From: an uncultured Roseibium sp.
GTDB lineage: Bacteria; Pseudomonadota; Alphaproteobacteria; Rhizobiales; Stappiaceae
Direction: 5' to 3'
NCBI RefSeq assembly: GCF_947494555.1
Contig: NZ_CANLVF010000006.1
Span: forward strand, 227,374-291,373
Length of the DNA stretch: 64,000 bases
Of the stretch, positions 8,814-17,879 are shown in pieces. Each line of letters starts with the position of its first letter. Position 1 is the stretch's first letter. The notes under the pieces were generated by a model, which had not been told where the DNA came from, ran no database searches, and worked only from the letters and a program-made list of their open reading frames with translations. The translations under genes were made by a program, and so were the position numbers.

Positions 8814-9415
8814 TTGAGATCGACATTCACAGCAAGTCGTTCGGTGACCAGCATGTGCTCGGGAGTGTCTCGCTGACGATACCAGCCGGAGAATGCGTCG
8901 CCGTTCTCGGTCCCTCCGGCATCGGCAAGACGACGCTCCTGCGCATTGCAGCGGGCCTCGACACGGAGTTCGATGGACACGTCACGCGGCCGGAACGCCT
9001 GGCAATGGTCTTTCAGGAGCCAACGCTTCTGCCCTGGCGCACCGCGGCGGACAACCTCAAGCTCATTGTCGGTCTGACGGACGACGACGCCGACGCAGCG
9101 CTGAAGCGCGTCGGGCTTGATGGCAAAGGCGGACACCTGCCGGATCAGTTGTCGCTAGGTCAAAGGCGCCGCCTTGCGCTTGCCCGCGCCTTCGCCGCGC
9201 AGCCGGATTTTCTTGTCATGGACGAACCCTTTGCATCGCTCGACAAGGCGCTTGCCGCCGAAATGATCGCGCTGACACGCGACCTTCTGAAAGGTGCGCG
9301 TATCGCGACGCTTCTGGTCACGCATTCAGAATCCGAGGCCGAGGCACTGTCCGACCGGACTTTGCACCTGCACGGCCGGCCGGCTGTCCTGACGGACGCA
9401 CAGGCTGCGGACTGA
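8810..9415 (+). CDS. ABC transporter ATP-binding protein (SsuB/TauB type)
   Basis: This 201-residue ATPase has Walker A GPSGIGKTT, Q-loop MVFQEPTLLPW, signature LSLGQRRRLALARAFA and Walker B FLVMDEPFASLD. It is somewhat shorter than most NitT/TauT ATPases (about 250) and ends soon after the H-loop. The ATG at 8810 overlaps the permease stop. It energises the importer encoded by the two preceding genes. Confidence 0.92.
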   Translation: MIEIDIHSKSFGDQHVLGSVSLTIPAGECVAVLGPSGIGKTTLLRIAAGLDTEFDGHVTRPERLAMVFQEPTLLPWRTAADNLKLIVGLTDDDADAALKRVGLDGKGGHLPDQLSLGQRRRLALARAFAAQPDFLVMDEPFASLDKALAAEMIALTRDLLKGARIATLLVTHSESEAEALSDRTLHLHGRPAVLTDAQAAD

Positions 9416-9513
9416 AGGCTTCTCACACGTTTCCCTAACAGCGTTTTGAATTGGTCCTTCTGCGCAACCGCAATACTGTTCGCCGTGAAAGAACCTTTGT
9501 GGCGGTCTGGCTA

Positions 9514-10386
9514 ATGAAATTTTCTTCGGTTTTGGGTGCTCTTTTTTTGTTTGCAGGCATTGGAACAGCCGGTGCAGGCGAGACGGCCGATCACCCTTGC
9601 GGGCTGGAAGCTGCCTGCAGCGCGGACGCAAGGCCCTATCGCGCCAAACCACCAGAGGGCTGGGACGGCGTGGAACCCCTCCCGGTGCTCATTCATTTCC
9701 ATGGCTGGAAACGCGATTCCAAGCATCCACTTAAGAACCCGAAAGTTCTGACTGCCATAAACGAGAACAAGGCCCTGCTGGTCGCTCCCGAGGGGCTTCA
9801 CAGAACCTGGGACTTCTGGGAACGCGACAATCGCGATGTCCCATTCGTGCGAGCCGTTCTTGAAGACGTGGCAACGCGGTATCCGATCGACAAGACGCGC
9901 ATCTACGCAACGGGTTTTTCCTATGGTTCCGCAATGGCATGGCGTGTCGCCTGCGACGCCGGCGACCTGATCGCCGGGATCCTGCCTGCGGCAGGAACGC
10001 TCTATAATCAGGACAGGGTTTCCTGCCCGACCGGTCCGGTGAACGTCATACATGTTCACGGCTTCAAGGACAACGTCATGGAACTTCCGCGAGAAGCGGA
10101 CGGCAATCCGAACATTGCCGTCGATCTCTGGCAACGGACCAATTCCTGTGCGGTTGAACCGGACCGCACGGAAACCCTGAACGGCCATGATTGCCTGGTC
10201 TGGTCTAGCTGCCAAAGCGGAAAGGAAGTCATGCTATGCCTGCATGAGCGCGGCCATATTGTCCCCAAAGGCTGGATCAAGAACGCGCTGGAGCGTGCGT
10301 TGCAGAAATACCGGCTTGGAGAAAACACATACGGTCAGCTCAACCCAGCGGTCCAGGGCTCAGCGCCGACCTCGCTGGCGAACTGA
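9514..10386 (+). CDS. Secreted alpha/beta hydrolase, polyhydroxybutyrate depolymerase/esterase-like
   Basis: This 290-residue protein starts at ATG 9514 with a signal peptide (cleavage near AGAGE). It shows an oxyanion segment HFHGWKR, the nucleophile elbow GFSYG with S136, a probable Asp in VHGFKDN and a late His in HERGH, and cysteines that fit an exported enzyme. The fold matches the LpqC/PHB depolymerase-like and feruloyl esterase family. It follows the ABC operon by about 100 bases and is convergent with the Sel1 gene. In this locus it may release alcohols from esters, which is inference. Translation could begin a little upstream; the ribosome site is weak. Confidence 0.78.
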   Translation: MKFSSVLGALFLFAGIGTAGAGETADHPCGLEAACSADARPYRAKPPEGWDGVEPLPVLIHFHGWKRDSKHPLKNPKVLTAINENKALLVAPEGLHRTWDFWERDNRDVPFVRAVLEDVATRYPIDKTRIYATGFSYGSAMAWRVACDAGDLIAGILPAAGTLYNQDRVSCPTGPVNVIHVHGFKDNVMELPREADGNPNIAVDLWQRTNSCAVEPDRTETLNGHDCLVWSSCQSGKEVMLCLHERGHIVPKGWIKNALERALQKYRLGENTYGQLNPAVQGSAPTSLAN

Positions 10387-10404
10387 AACCGAAATCCTGC
10401 GCGC

Positions 10405-10953
10405 TCAGTAGATGCGCTGGAATTTCCATTCGTCGGCATCGGGTGTCACGGCTTTCCAGTCGTAGTCGAGCCGCTTCAGTTCTTCAGCTGTTTCAAATCC
10501 CTGCTCTGCAGACCGGTTTATAAACTCCCGGCCCAGATCAATATCCTGCTCGACACCGTAGCCGCGCAAGAGATCGAGCCCGTAGTTGAATTCTCCAATC
10601 GGGTCGCCCGCTTCAGCAGCCTTCCGGTCCCAACGGGCGGCAGCTTCGGGATCCTCGCTCTCGCCAAGTCCGTTCTGGTCCATGTAGGCCATCCAGGTCA
10701 TCGTGCCCGTCCAGCCCTTGTCAGCGCAGGTCTGGAAGACCTTGCGCGCGGCTTCATGATCACCCTTTTTGGTCAGCAGGTACCCTTGGGCGCAGACAAC
10801 CATGTCAACATCACCTTCCAGGGCTCGGGTCAGTGACTTGCTCAGGCTCATTTCGTCCGGGTTGAGTGTGCCGCCGCTGTCGACCTCTTCGGCGAGCGCA
10901 GACTGTCCCCAGATACCAGCGACGAGAAAGAGCGAAACGCAACGAAACTTCAT
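10405..10953 (-). CDS. Sel1-repeat periplasmic protein of the PQQ alcohol dehydrogenase locus
   Basis: This 182-residue protein has a signal peptide (end near ALAEE) and two or three Sel1/TPR-like helical repeats (about 55-155, including ARWDRKAAEAGDPIGEFNYG). Sel1 repeats usually mediate protein-protein contacts. The ATG at 10953 follows AGGAGG. It is the last gene of a minus-strand cluster with the PQQ-associated ABC transporter and beta-propeller genes, separated from the permease by 36 bases. Its exact role is unknown; a scaffold or assembly role in the periplasm is plausible. Confidence 0.75.
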   Translation of the reverse strand: MKFRCVSLFLVAGIWGQSALAEEVDSGGTLNPDEMSLSKSLTRALEGDVDMVVCAQGYLLTKKGDHEAARKVFQTCADKGWTGTMTWMAYMDQNGLGESEDPEAAARWDRKAAEAGDPIGEFNYGLDLLRGYGVEQDIDLGREFINRSAEQGFETAEELKRLDYDWKAVTPDADEWKFQRIY

Positions 10954-10989
10954 GCCTTGGCCTCCTGTTTCCATACCGGCCCAACGCGC

Positions 10990-11781
10990 TCAGGTTTTCC
11001 TTCGAACCATACCACGTGCCGGATCATACCCCCAAAGACTGCCCAGGGAAAAGACGGTGAATGCCAACAGCACCCATAGAAGAGCAAACCAGTCGACCTG
11101 GCCATAAAGGGCAAACCGGATGAGTTCGACACCATGGGAAAACGGATTGAAGGCGCAGATATCACGCAGGATGGTCGAGGCCTCCGCCATTTTCCATAGG
11201 GGATAAAGCGCTGTTGACAGGAAGAACATCGGGAAGATGACGAAATTCATGACACCGGCAAAATTCTCCAATTGGTTGATCGTGCTGGATAGCAGCAGCC
11301 CGAGAGCGCCCAGCATCAGACCGTTGAGGATCAGCGCGGGCAGGAGCGCGAGGTAACCGGCAGGTGAAAAACTGATGCCCGTGAGCGCTGCAATCGCCAA
11401 AAACGTATAGACCTGAAAGATCGAAATCGTGGTGCTTGCAAAGAGCTTGGAGAACAGAAGCCACCAGCGCGGAATAGGGCTGGTCAGGAGCAGGCGCATC
11501 GATCCCATTTCACGGTCGTAGACAAGGCTCAGGGATGACTGCATGCCCGAAAAGAGCTGGATCATGCCGCAAAGGCCCGGAACGATATAGATCTCGTAAG
11601 TGATGTAGGTCTGATAGGGCGGCTGAATAGACAGTCCAAGGGCTGCGCGGAAGCCCGCAGCGAACACGATCAGCCAGACCAGAGGACGAACGATAGCTGC
11701 AAGGAAACGTCCGCGCTGAGAAACGAAGCGGAGGGCTTCCCGGTGGACAATCGCAAGCAGACAGATAAGAGCCGCTTTCAT
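10990..11781 (-). CDS. ABC-2 type permease of the PQQ-dependent alcohol dehydrogenase system
   Basis: This 263-residue membrane protein has six predicted helices and the ABC-2 (NodJ-like) family signature around residues 95-190. It matches the permease that accompanies quinoprotein alcohol dehydrogenases (PedC-like). Its ATG overlaps the stop of the ATPase gene (ATGA). With the ATPase it should export or flip a molecule across the inner membrane; the cargo is not known for this family. Confidence 0.87.
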   Translation of the reverse strand: MKAALICLLAIVHREALRFVSQRGRFLAAIVRPLVWLIVFAAGFRAALGLSIQPPYQTYITYEIYIVPGLCGMIQLFSGMQSSLSLVYDREMGSMRLLLTSPIPRWWLLFSKLFASTTISIFQVYTFLAIAALTGISFSPAGYLALLPALILNGLMLGALGLLLSSTINQLENFAGVMNFVIFPMFFLSTALYPLWKMAEASTILRDICAFNPFSHGVELIRFALYGQVDWFALLWVLLAFTVFSLGSLWGYDPARGMVRRKT

Positions 11782-12500
11782 TCACCCGCCCCCGTCATTT
11801 CCAGAAACCGGGACTGCAGGGACGATGTTCCAGCGACCTCACCGGCACGGCCGTTCGCGCAGACCTTGCCCTGATGCAGCACGATGAGGTGATCGCTGTC
11901 GTCGATCTCGTCAACCAGATGGGTCGCCCAGAGCACCGTCAGGTCCTGCTCTTTTGCCATGCGGTGAACATGGCGCGTGATTGATTGCCTCGTGGCTGCA
12001 TCCAGCCCAACTGTCGGCTCATCCAGAAGCAGCACATCCGGGTCGTGGATCAGCGCCCGGGCAATTTCCATGCGCCGCCGGTGCCCACCGTTGAGTGCCC
12101 GGACTTTCTCGCCCACGCGTTCGGCCATATCGAGCCGTTCAAGAGCAGATCTGATCCGCCGGTCGGCATCCTTTCCCGAGAGCCCGTGAAGCGCAGCGAA
12201 GTATTTCAGGTTCCGCCATACCGAAAGATCCAGATCCAGCGTTGGCTGCTGGAAAACGACACCAATCCTGGCCAGTGCCTGGCGGGGTTCTTTCGCCAGC
12301 GAGTGTCCGTCAATCGTGATGTCGCCCGCATCAGGTACGAACAATCGCGTCAATATGGAAAAAAGCGTGCTCTTTCCAGCGCCGTTCGGTCCCAGAAGCG
12401 CGCAGAACATTCCCTTTTCGAGCGAAAAGCTGATGTCGTTCAGGGCAGTCTTCTTGCCATAAGAATGGGTGACACCCTGAACGCCAAGGCGGGCTGTCAC
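11778..12500 (-). CDS. ABC transporter ATP-binding protein of the PQQ-dependent alcohol dehydrogenase system
   Basis: This 240-residue ATPase has Walker A LLGPNGAGKST, signature LNGGHRRRMEIARALI and Walker B LLLDEPTVGLD. The LNGGHRRR form of the signature, in place of LSGGQ, is characteristic of the PQQ-dependent ABC ATPase family. It starts with GTG at 12500, overlapping the stop of the upstream gene (GTGA), and its own stop overlaps the permease start. It forms an exporter-type ABC-2 complex with the permease. Confidence 0.92.
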   Translation of the reverse strand: MTARLGVQGVTHSYGKKTALNDISFSLEKGMFCALLGPNGAGKSTLFSILTRLFVPDAGDITIDGHSLAKEPRQALARIGVVFQQPTLDLDLSVWRNLKYFAALHGLSGKDADRRIRSALERLDMAERVGEKVRALNGGHRRRMEIARALIHDPDVLLLDEPTVGLDAATRQSITRHVHRMAKEQDLTVLWATHLVDEIDDSDHLIVLHQGKVCANGRAGEVAGTSSLQSRFLEMTGAGE

Positions 12501-12952
12501 TTAATGGTAATCTCCAGGCTTTGGAGTTCGCTACCCGGCACGCCGAAATTGTATGTCCCTGGCTTGATTGCCAGGAAACTGATTTCCGCGGTGCCGGCTT
12601 CATCGAACTCGAGACTGTCGACGCCAAGCGGCCGGATTTCAATCCCCTCAATCACGATCTCGTCGATCCAGATGGCCCTGAAAAATCCCGCTCCGGCAAG
12701 CGCCAGTTCCTGACTGCCGTCGGCTTCGATTTCGATTTCGTAATAGGTGCCAGACTTCAGCTCCAGCTTTCCGCTTTCGTTGAGCGGCACCCCGGCGGAC
12801 AGTGTCAGGGGTGGGAGGTCTTCCCGGTTGTCACGCGACAGGATCCCGGCGGTTCCGAAGGTCGGCGCGTCATCGTCATCATCGTCACCGTCTGCCATGA
12901 CAGGCGCCGTCAGAAGTGCGAATGTGGTCACGCACGCGAGTAAGAGTTTCAT
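12497..12952 (-). CDS. Small periplasmic cupredoxin-like protein with an N-terminal polyaspartate stretch
   Basis: This 151-residue protein has a signal peptide (end near VMADG) followed at once by seven acidic residues within DGDDDDDDAP, and a beta-rich C-terminal domain (about 95-150) with cupredoxin-like spacing ending FLAIKPGTYNFGVPGSE. There is no His/Cys/Met set that would bind type 1 copper. The start follows GGAGGAACAG, and the stop overlaps the ABC ATPase start. I do not recognise a named function. Its place between the beta-propeller and ABC genes ties it to the quinoprotein system; the acidic tract might bind Ca2+ or lanthanide ions, which is speculation. Confidence 0.72.
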   Translation of the reverse strand: MKLLLACVTTFALLTAPVMADGDDDDDDAPTFGTAGILSRDNREDLPPLTLSAGVPLNESGKLELKSGTYYEIEIEADGSQELALAGAGFFRAIWIDEIVIEGIEIRPLGVDSLEFDEAGTAEISFLAIKPGTYNFGVPGSELQSLEITIK

Positions 12953-12973
12953 CTGTTCCTCCCGGATTAATCG

Positions 12974-13945
12974 TCAGTTCGTCGGCCGGTACGCCGCCCC
13001 CCAGGGGAAGCGTCCGACTTTGATCGTTTTTATTGGAGCCAGTTCGGCAACGTCGATCACGGTCACGTCGCCGGAAACGCCGTTGGTGGTAAAAAGCAGG
13101 CTCTCGTCGCCATTGAACGCCATATGCCAGACGCGGCGACCGACCAGAAGATAGTCCGTAACCTCATAGGTTTCCGGATCCACGACCGCGACGTGGTTCG
13201 ACGGTCCGAGCGCGACAAAAACGTGTTTGCCATCCTTGGTCATTTCAAAGCCGACAGGCTGGACGCGGTCCGGATGAATGCCCTGGATCTCGAAGTTTAT
13301 CTTGGCCTTTTCCGTCTGGCTTTCCCGGTCGAAGACGGTGATCGTGCCGCCGATTTCGGAACTGACCCACAGCTCGGATCCGTCATGTGTGAATTCGGCA
13401 TGGCGCGGGCGCTGATCGACAATCGTGTTTGCGAAGAGCTCCTGCGTCTTTGTGTCGATCCAGTGGGCCATGTTGGTGGTTTCCGACGTGGTGATCGCGA
13501 TATCGCCATCGGGCGACACCGCCATCCCCTCCGGCTCGATGCCGACATCTATCTGCGCGATGACCTTGCGGGTTTCCGTGTCGACGACGGTGGTGATCGC
13601 ATCATCCTCGTTGGCTATGTAAAGATGCCGGTTGTCCGGATGCAGCACGAACTGCTCCGGATCTTCACCTGAAGGCAACTCGTGAAGGATCTTGCCGGTT
13701 TCCGGGTCAATCACCTGGACGGTGTCGCTGTCGGACGCACACAGATAGAGAACCGAATGATCGATCGCGAAGGTTATCCCACGCGGTCTTTCTCCCACAT
13801 CGATCGTGCGAACCACTTCAAGCGTATCGATGTCGATCACGCTGATCGTGTCGTCCTTTTCGTTCGACACCCAGATTTCGTCAGCCGCCGCAGTGGACAG
13901 GCCGAGACCGAGCGCAAGCGACACGGCCGGCAACAAGATGCGCAT
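12974..13945 (-). CDS. YVTN-family beta-propeller protein of the PQQ-dependent catabolism locus
   Basis: This 323-residue periplasmic protein has a signal peptide (end near AAADE) and about seven repeats of the YVTN/NHL type, each with a [V/I]-[I/V]-D-[T/P]-E-T segment such as VIDIDTLEVVRTIDVG and VVDTETRKVIAQIDVG. It matches the PQQ-associated beta-propeller family found with this ABC-2 transporter. The start follows GGGAG, and it begins three bases after the binding protein stop. It may bind a ligand, or a partner of the dehydrogenase, in the periplasm; the actual role is undefined. Confidence 0.9.
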   Translation of the reverse strand: MRILLPAVSLALGLGLSTAAADEIWVSNEKDDTISVIDIDTLEVVRTIDVGERPRGITFAIDHSVLYLCASDSDTVQVIDPETGKILHELPSGEDPEQFVLHPDNRHLYIANEDDAITTVVDTETRKVIAQIDVGIEPEGMAVSPDGDIAITTSETTNMAHWIDTKTQELFANTIVDQRPRHAEFTHDGSELWVSSEIGGTITVFDRESQTEKAKINFEIQGIHPDRVQPVGFEMTKDGKHVFVALGPSNHVAVVDPETYEVTDYLLVGRRVWHMAFNGDESLLFTTNGVSGDVTVIDVAELAPIKTIKVGRFPWGAAYRPTN

Positions 13946-13948
13946 GTT

Positions 13949-15121
13949 TCACTCCCTGAAAGCTGTACAGGCGGTTTCCGCCTCGTCTATTCCGAGCGTA
14001 TCGAGCTCGGTTCTTTGGTGCAGGAACCCTTCGAACGGGGCCTGGGCGACGACGGCCCGTCCGTGCGTCACCGGTATCGGCTGTCTCATTTGCCCATTCC
14101 AGGTCCGGAAGGTCTGTGGCCTTCCCTTGAACCCGGCGAGTTCAAAGTCGTCCGACAAAATGTAGGCACGGATGGCGGATGGTTCCGCCTGATTGGTCCG
14201 CGTCACCGCCTCTCCGATCGCCCTTACGGCTGCCCACGCAGCATAATCGACCGGACGCATTGGTCTTTCGGCGCCCTTTACGAACCTCTTCTGAAGCTGT
14301 GCAGCGCCCCATTGCTCGACGGTTCGATCCCAGGCTGCAGGAACCAAACCTTCGGTGCCGGCAACGGGGCGCGGTTCCCAGGTATTGAAGGGCACATAGC
14401 GGCTAAAATCATCTGTTTCGTCAGCAACGATCAGAAGATCGTGTTCCGGGAAATCCTGCGTTAAAAGTGGCAGTTCCTGAAAAGCGTTGCGCCGCATGTC
14501 GGCATCCACGTCCCAGACCTTGCTTTCCAGCATGCGAATTCCAAACTTCCGTGCCGAGCCGGCAATTGAATCCGCAAAGGCTTCGTCCTTCGGATTGGGT
14601 CCGGACAGCATGACCCAGTCTGTCCATTTTTTTCGGACCGCGAACTGCGCAAGCGCATCCGTCAGCATCGCGCGCGAAGGGAGTGTGTGCAGAAGGTTCG
14701 CGCGGCAGGACTCGTTCCTGAGATCCGTATCGGGAGCACCAGCGTTTAACAAAATCGCGGTCCCGGCCTCAGGCAGGTCGGCCAGCATCAGCAACTTGTT
14801 CTTGGGCGCCTTGACGACAACAAAGGGCGTCAACGCAAGCAGCTCGCGCGCAGCGGCTTCAAAGTCGCCACCCACGTCCACAATACGTGTCTCCAGAGAG
14901 TAGAACTGCTTCAGAAAACGACCGGTCGTCGCATTGTCCTTTAGGCCAAGCTCGGCACCTGACAGACCCTCGTTTTCAGGAACCGGGTCGAGATTTGAAA
15001 GCACCGGCGGTTGTACTTCAACCTGTTCCAAGTAGCCGATCGTCACTGACACTTCCGCATGCGCAACACTGCAGCAAAACCATAATATCACTAAGTATTT
15101 CGCGATCGGCCTGACAATCAT
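13949..15121 (-). CDS. Periplasmic binding protein (Leu/Ile/Val-like) of the PQQ-dependent alcohol dehydrogenase system
   Basis: This 390-residue protein has a signal peptide (MIVRPIAKYLVIL..., end near AHAEV) and a type I periplasmic binding fold related to branched-chain amino acid binding proteins. It belongs to the family that accompanies the PQQ-associated ABC-2 transporter. The ATG at 15121 follows GGAGAATGA. It is the first gene of the minus-strand cluster 15121-10405 and is divergent from the PedF gene across 164 bases. Pairing a type I binding protein with an exporter-type ABC system is unusual, and its ligand is unknown. Confidence 0.87.
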   Translation of the reverse strand: MIVRPIAKYLVILWFCCSVAHAEVSVTIGYLEQVEVQPPVLSNLDPVPENEGLSGAELGLKDNATTGRFLKQFYSLETRIVDVGGDFEAAARELLALTPFVVVKAPKNKLLMLADLPEAGTAILLNAGAPDTDLRNESCRANLLHTLPSRAMLTDALAQFAVRKKWTDWVMLSGPNPKDEAFADSIAGSARKFGIRMLESKVWDVDADMRRNAFQELPLLTQDFPEHDLLIVADETDDFSRYVPFNTWEPRPVAGTEGLVPAAWDRTVEQWGAAQLQKRFVKGAERPMRPVDYAAWAAVRAIGEAVTRTNQAEPSAIRAYILSDDFELAGFKGRPQTFRTWNGQMRQPIPVTHGRAVVAQAPFEGFLHQRTELDTLGIDEAETACTAFRE

Positions 15122-15285
15122 AAAGTCATTCTCCGTGATCCGAATACCGGTGAGTTCCCGATGCCTCATAGGTTAATCTGACAATCGCACACTGGGCAAG
15201 AAAAGGAGACTTGTCCCTTGGTACAATAGCGCCGCTGCGTGAGCTGTGCGTATCTAATTCCGGCGATCTCGGGAGGAGAGAACTC

Positions 15286-16011
15286 ATGAATTTTCGCAAA
15301 TGCATGCTGGGCATCTTTGCGGCTGGAACCGCCCTTTCCCTCACATCTCTGGACCCAATGGGAAGAGTGGAAGCGCATGGCGATGTGGCGCCTCAGGCGG
15401 TCGATACTGCGGGACTTCCCGACCTTGGCGAGGAGTGGCTTGAGGAGAACCCCTGGAGAGATCCGGAGAGTGAATTCTGGGCGCTCGCGATCAGCATCGG
15501 CGCATCGGGCTATAACCAGAATTGCGCGCGCTGCCACGGGCTTGAAGTCATATCCGGCGGGCTGGCGCCCGATCTCAGATATCTTGAAGCGGACGACTTC
15601 GGCGACGAATGGTATCTGGAGCGCTACCAGAACGGCTACACGCAAAACGGCGTCACCAAAATGCCGGCGTTCGGCGACTTGCTTGGCCAGGAAGCTGCCT
15701 GGGCAATCCGCACCTATGTGGAGACACGACCAGATGAGGGGGCTCTCGATCCACACTCGGATCGATTGAAAGCCATCCGCGACGTGATCAAGGAACTTGC
15801 AGACAAGGCAACGCCTGCGGCCGAAGCCGAGGCGACCATCGCGCCGCTGCGCATTGAAATGGACGAAATTGCGAATTCCCTGGAAACGGGATCCGGTGCT
15901 CCGAAAGCAGAATCGGTTGCGTCCCGCGCCGTGCTGCAGTTGGATGGTTCAGACGACAGTCTCAAGAAAACCGCAGAGATCCTCACGATCGGATTATCGG
16001 CCGCCGAGTAA
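15286..16011 (+). CDS. pedF: Cytochrome c-550 PedF-like, electron acceptor of the quinoprotein dehydrogenase
   Basis: This 241-residue protein has a signal peptide (end near VEAHG), a single haem site C80-A-R-C83-H84 and a likely axial Met126 in VTKMPAFG, followed by a C-terminal extension of about 90 residues. It matches the PedF cytochrome family, which accepts electrons from PQQ alcohol dehydrogenases such as PedE/PedH. The ATG at 15286 follows GGGAGGAGAG; an upstream in-frame extension lacks a signal peptide. Its stop overlaps the start of the XoxJ-like gene (TAATG), so the two are co-translated. Confidence 0.88.
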   Translation: MNFRKCMLGIFAAGTALSLTSLDPMGRVEAHGDVAPQAVDTAGLPDLGEEWLEENPWRDPESEFWALAISIGASGYNQNCARCHGLEVISGGLAPDLRYLEADDFGDEWYLERYQNGYTQNGVTKMPAFGDLLGQEAAWAIRTYVETRPDEGALDPHSDRLKAIRDVIKELADKATPAAEAEATIAPLRIEMDEIANSLETGSGAPKAESVASRAVLQLDGSDDSLKKTAEILTIGLSAAE

Positions 16012-16928
16012 TGAAAACAACTGCGAAACGAGCAGCAATCGCGTTCCTGGCTATTTGCAGCGTGGCCGGGACGCCTGCCCTCGCGCAAAACTGCCAGAAT
16101 GTGCGCTTTGGCGACGAAGCCGAGCGCAAACCACAGAATGTCGGCCGGGACATTGTCGGCCAGAGCCTGGATGACATCCAGGAACGCGGCACGATCAAGA
16201 TCGCCGTCTACGAGGACTTTCCACCCTTTTCCTATGAAGAGAAAGGCGTCCTCAAGGGCGTCGATATCGAGATCGGCAAACTGATCGCCGCAGACCTTGG
16301 TGTCGACGCACAGTTCATCGTGACTGCAGCAGATGAGAATGTCGACGGCGACCTGCGTAACAACGTCTGGCGCGGGAAGCTCATCGGCGGGCAGATTTCC
16401 AATGTCATGCTGCATGTCCCCTATGACCGGGAACTCGGATGCCGAAACGAGATGGTCGTGCTCAACGGTCAGTATTACAACGAGCAGCTTGCCATCGCCT
16501 ATCGCAAGGACGCCTATCCCGAGGACCCGCCGGTTCCGGCCTATTTCCGTTTCGACACGGTGGGTGTCGAAAACGATACGATTTCCGATTTCTACCTTTC
16601 AGGCTTCGCCCGCGGGCAGCTGGTCGGCAATATGCGCCGCTTTCCAACGGCAAGTGATGCCATGTCGGCCTTGGCAGAAGGCGAGATCATGGCCGTCATG
16701 GCGCCCTTGTCGCAGCTCGAACACGATCTCACCGACGAGATCGGGGTGCATACGCCACCCTTGCCAGGACTGGCCAAGTCGTCCTGGACCCTGGGACTGG
16801 CCGTGCGGCACAACTGGCGGCCCCTTTCCTATGCCGTTGACGACGCCATCCGATACGCGATCGACGACGGGCGCATGGCCAAGATCTTTGAAGACCATGG
16901 CCTGACTTACACGAAGCCGGAGTGGTGA
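16011..16928 (+). CDS. Quinoprotein dehydrogenase-associated periplasmic binding protein (XoxJ/MoxJ-like)
   Basis: This 305-residue protein has a signal peptide (end near ALAQN) and an amino acid-binding-protein type II fold with motifs such as IKIAVYEDFPPFSYEEKGVLKGVDIEIGK. XoxJ/MxaJ proteins of this fold have no ABC partners and are thought to help activate or assemble quinoprotein dehydrogenases in the periplasm. It overlaps the PedF gene by one base, which matches the usual xoxF-cytochrome-xoxJ trio although the dehydrogenase itself is 8 kb away here. Confidence 0.82.
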   Translation: MKTTAKRAAIAFLAICSVAGTPALAQNCQNVRFGDEAERKPQNVGRDIVGQSLDDIQERGTIKIAVYEDFPPFSYEEKGVLKGVDIEIGKLIAADLGVDAQFIVTAADENVDGDLRNNVWRGKLIGGQISNVMLHVPYDRELGCRNEMVVLNGQYYNEQLAIAYRKDAYPEDPPVPAYFRFDTVGVENDTISDFYLSGFARGQLVGNMRRFPTASDAMSALAEGEIMAVMAPLSQLEHDLTDEIGVHTPPLPGLAKSSWTLGLAVRHNWRPLSYAVDDAIRYAIDDGRMAKIFEDHGLTYTKPEW

Positions 16929-16952
16929 CGTCTGAAGCCGGGCAGGATTCAC

Positions 16953-17879
16953 TCAAATCCGGAGAAGTTCACCACCGGCATCTTCCAGCCAGACGGTTTG
17001 CGCGAAGTCTTCCGATACGGCTTTTTCCGCAAGATCGGTTGAGGTCGTCAAGGCAAGCGCCGTAGACAATCCGTCGGCTTCGGCGGCCGTTCGACCCATC
17101 ACAGTCACCGACTTCCAGCGCGGCTCAGCCCGGCTGAGATCTGGGCGCAGGATGTGGCCACTGCCGTTTTCAAACAGCGTTCCGAACGGTGCTGATGTCG
17201 CCAGCGCCGCATTCTCAAGCTCGATCCTTTCAAGAATACCGCCTTTCGTGCTGGCAATCCCGATCCGTGACGATCTGCGGCCTGCGCGGAATTCGCCGAC
17301 ATGGACCAGATAGGGATCAAATCCATGAGCTGTCAGGACCTCGCTCACACGGTCGGTCGCAAACCCTTGAGCAATGCCGTTCAGCGTCATTGCCATTCCG
17401 GGAACGGAAAAACGAAGGTGTGACCGCTTCAGCTCGACCTTCGACCACCCGATCAACCCGGCAAGCGACCTCAAGTCCGTTTCGGAAAGTCCGTGACGGG
17501 CCCGCGCCTGTGCCACCATGAGCGGCTGAACCGTCGGGTCGAACAGGCCGCCGGACAGACGGTGGATCCTGTCCGCAACCCCGATTAATCGGGCGAATTC
17601 GGGCGGCATCATGAGGTTTCCGCTCTCGTTCAAGCGGTTCAGCGCAGACGTCGGCTGATAGAGCGAGAATAGCCGCTCCATTCTGGCGAGCGTGTCCTGT
17701 GCGGCACGGAGCGCATTCTGTGCCTGTCTTTCGTCCGTTCCGAACAACCGGATCTCGGCGTCCGCTCCAAGGGCGCGCCCGTGCCATGCAACGCCATCGG
17801 CCGATGCTGATCGGGCGCCCGATGCCGACGGGGCGCATCCGGCCATGACGGTCAGGAAACGGCGACGGCTTATGGTCAA
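16953..17879 (-). CDS. FAD:protein FMN transferase (ApbE-like)
   Basis: This 308-residue enzyme attaches FMN covalently to Thr/Ser of exported flavoproteins, using FAD as donor. It has a twin-arginine-like leader (SRRRFLTVMAG), the family motif GIAQGFATDRV, and a Mg-site region TTSTDLAEKA. The best start is TTG at 17879, behind GAGGGAGGC and overlapping the stop of the NosR-like gene. The upstream gene product carries an FMN-binding domain with an ApbE-type acceptor motif and is the obvious substrate. Confidence 0.88.
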   Translation of the reverse strand: MTISRRRFLTVMAGCAPSASGARSASADGVAWHGRALGADAEIRLFGTDERQAQNALRAAQDTLARMERLFSLYQPTSALNRLNESGNLMMPPEFARLIGVADRIHRLSGGLFDPTVQPLMVAQARARHGLSETDLRSLAGLIGWSKVELKRSHLRFSVPGMAMTLNGIAQGFATDRVSEVLTAHGFDPYLVHVGEFRAGRRSSRIGIASTKGGILERIELENAALATSAPFGTLFENGSGHILRPDLSRAEPRWKSVTVMGRTAAEADGLSTALALTTSTDLAEKAVSEDFAQTVWLEDAGGELLRI

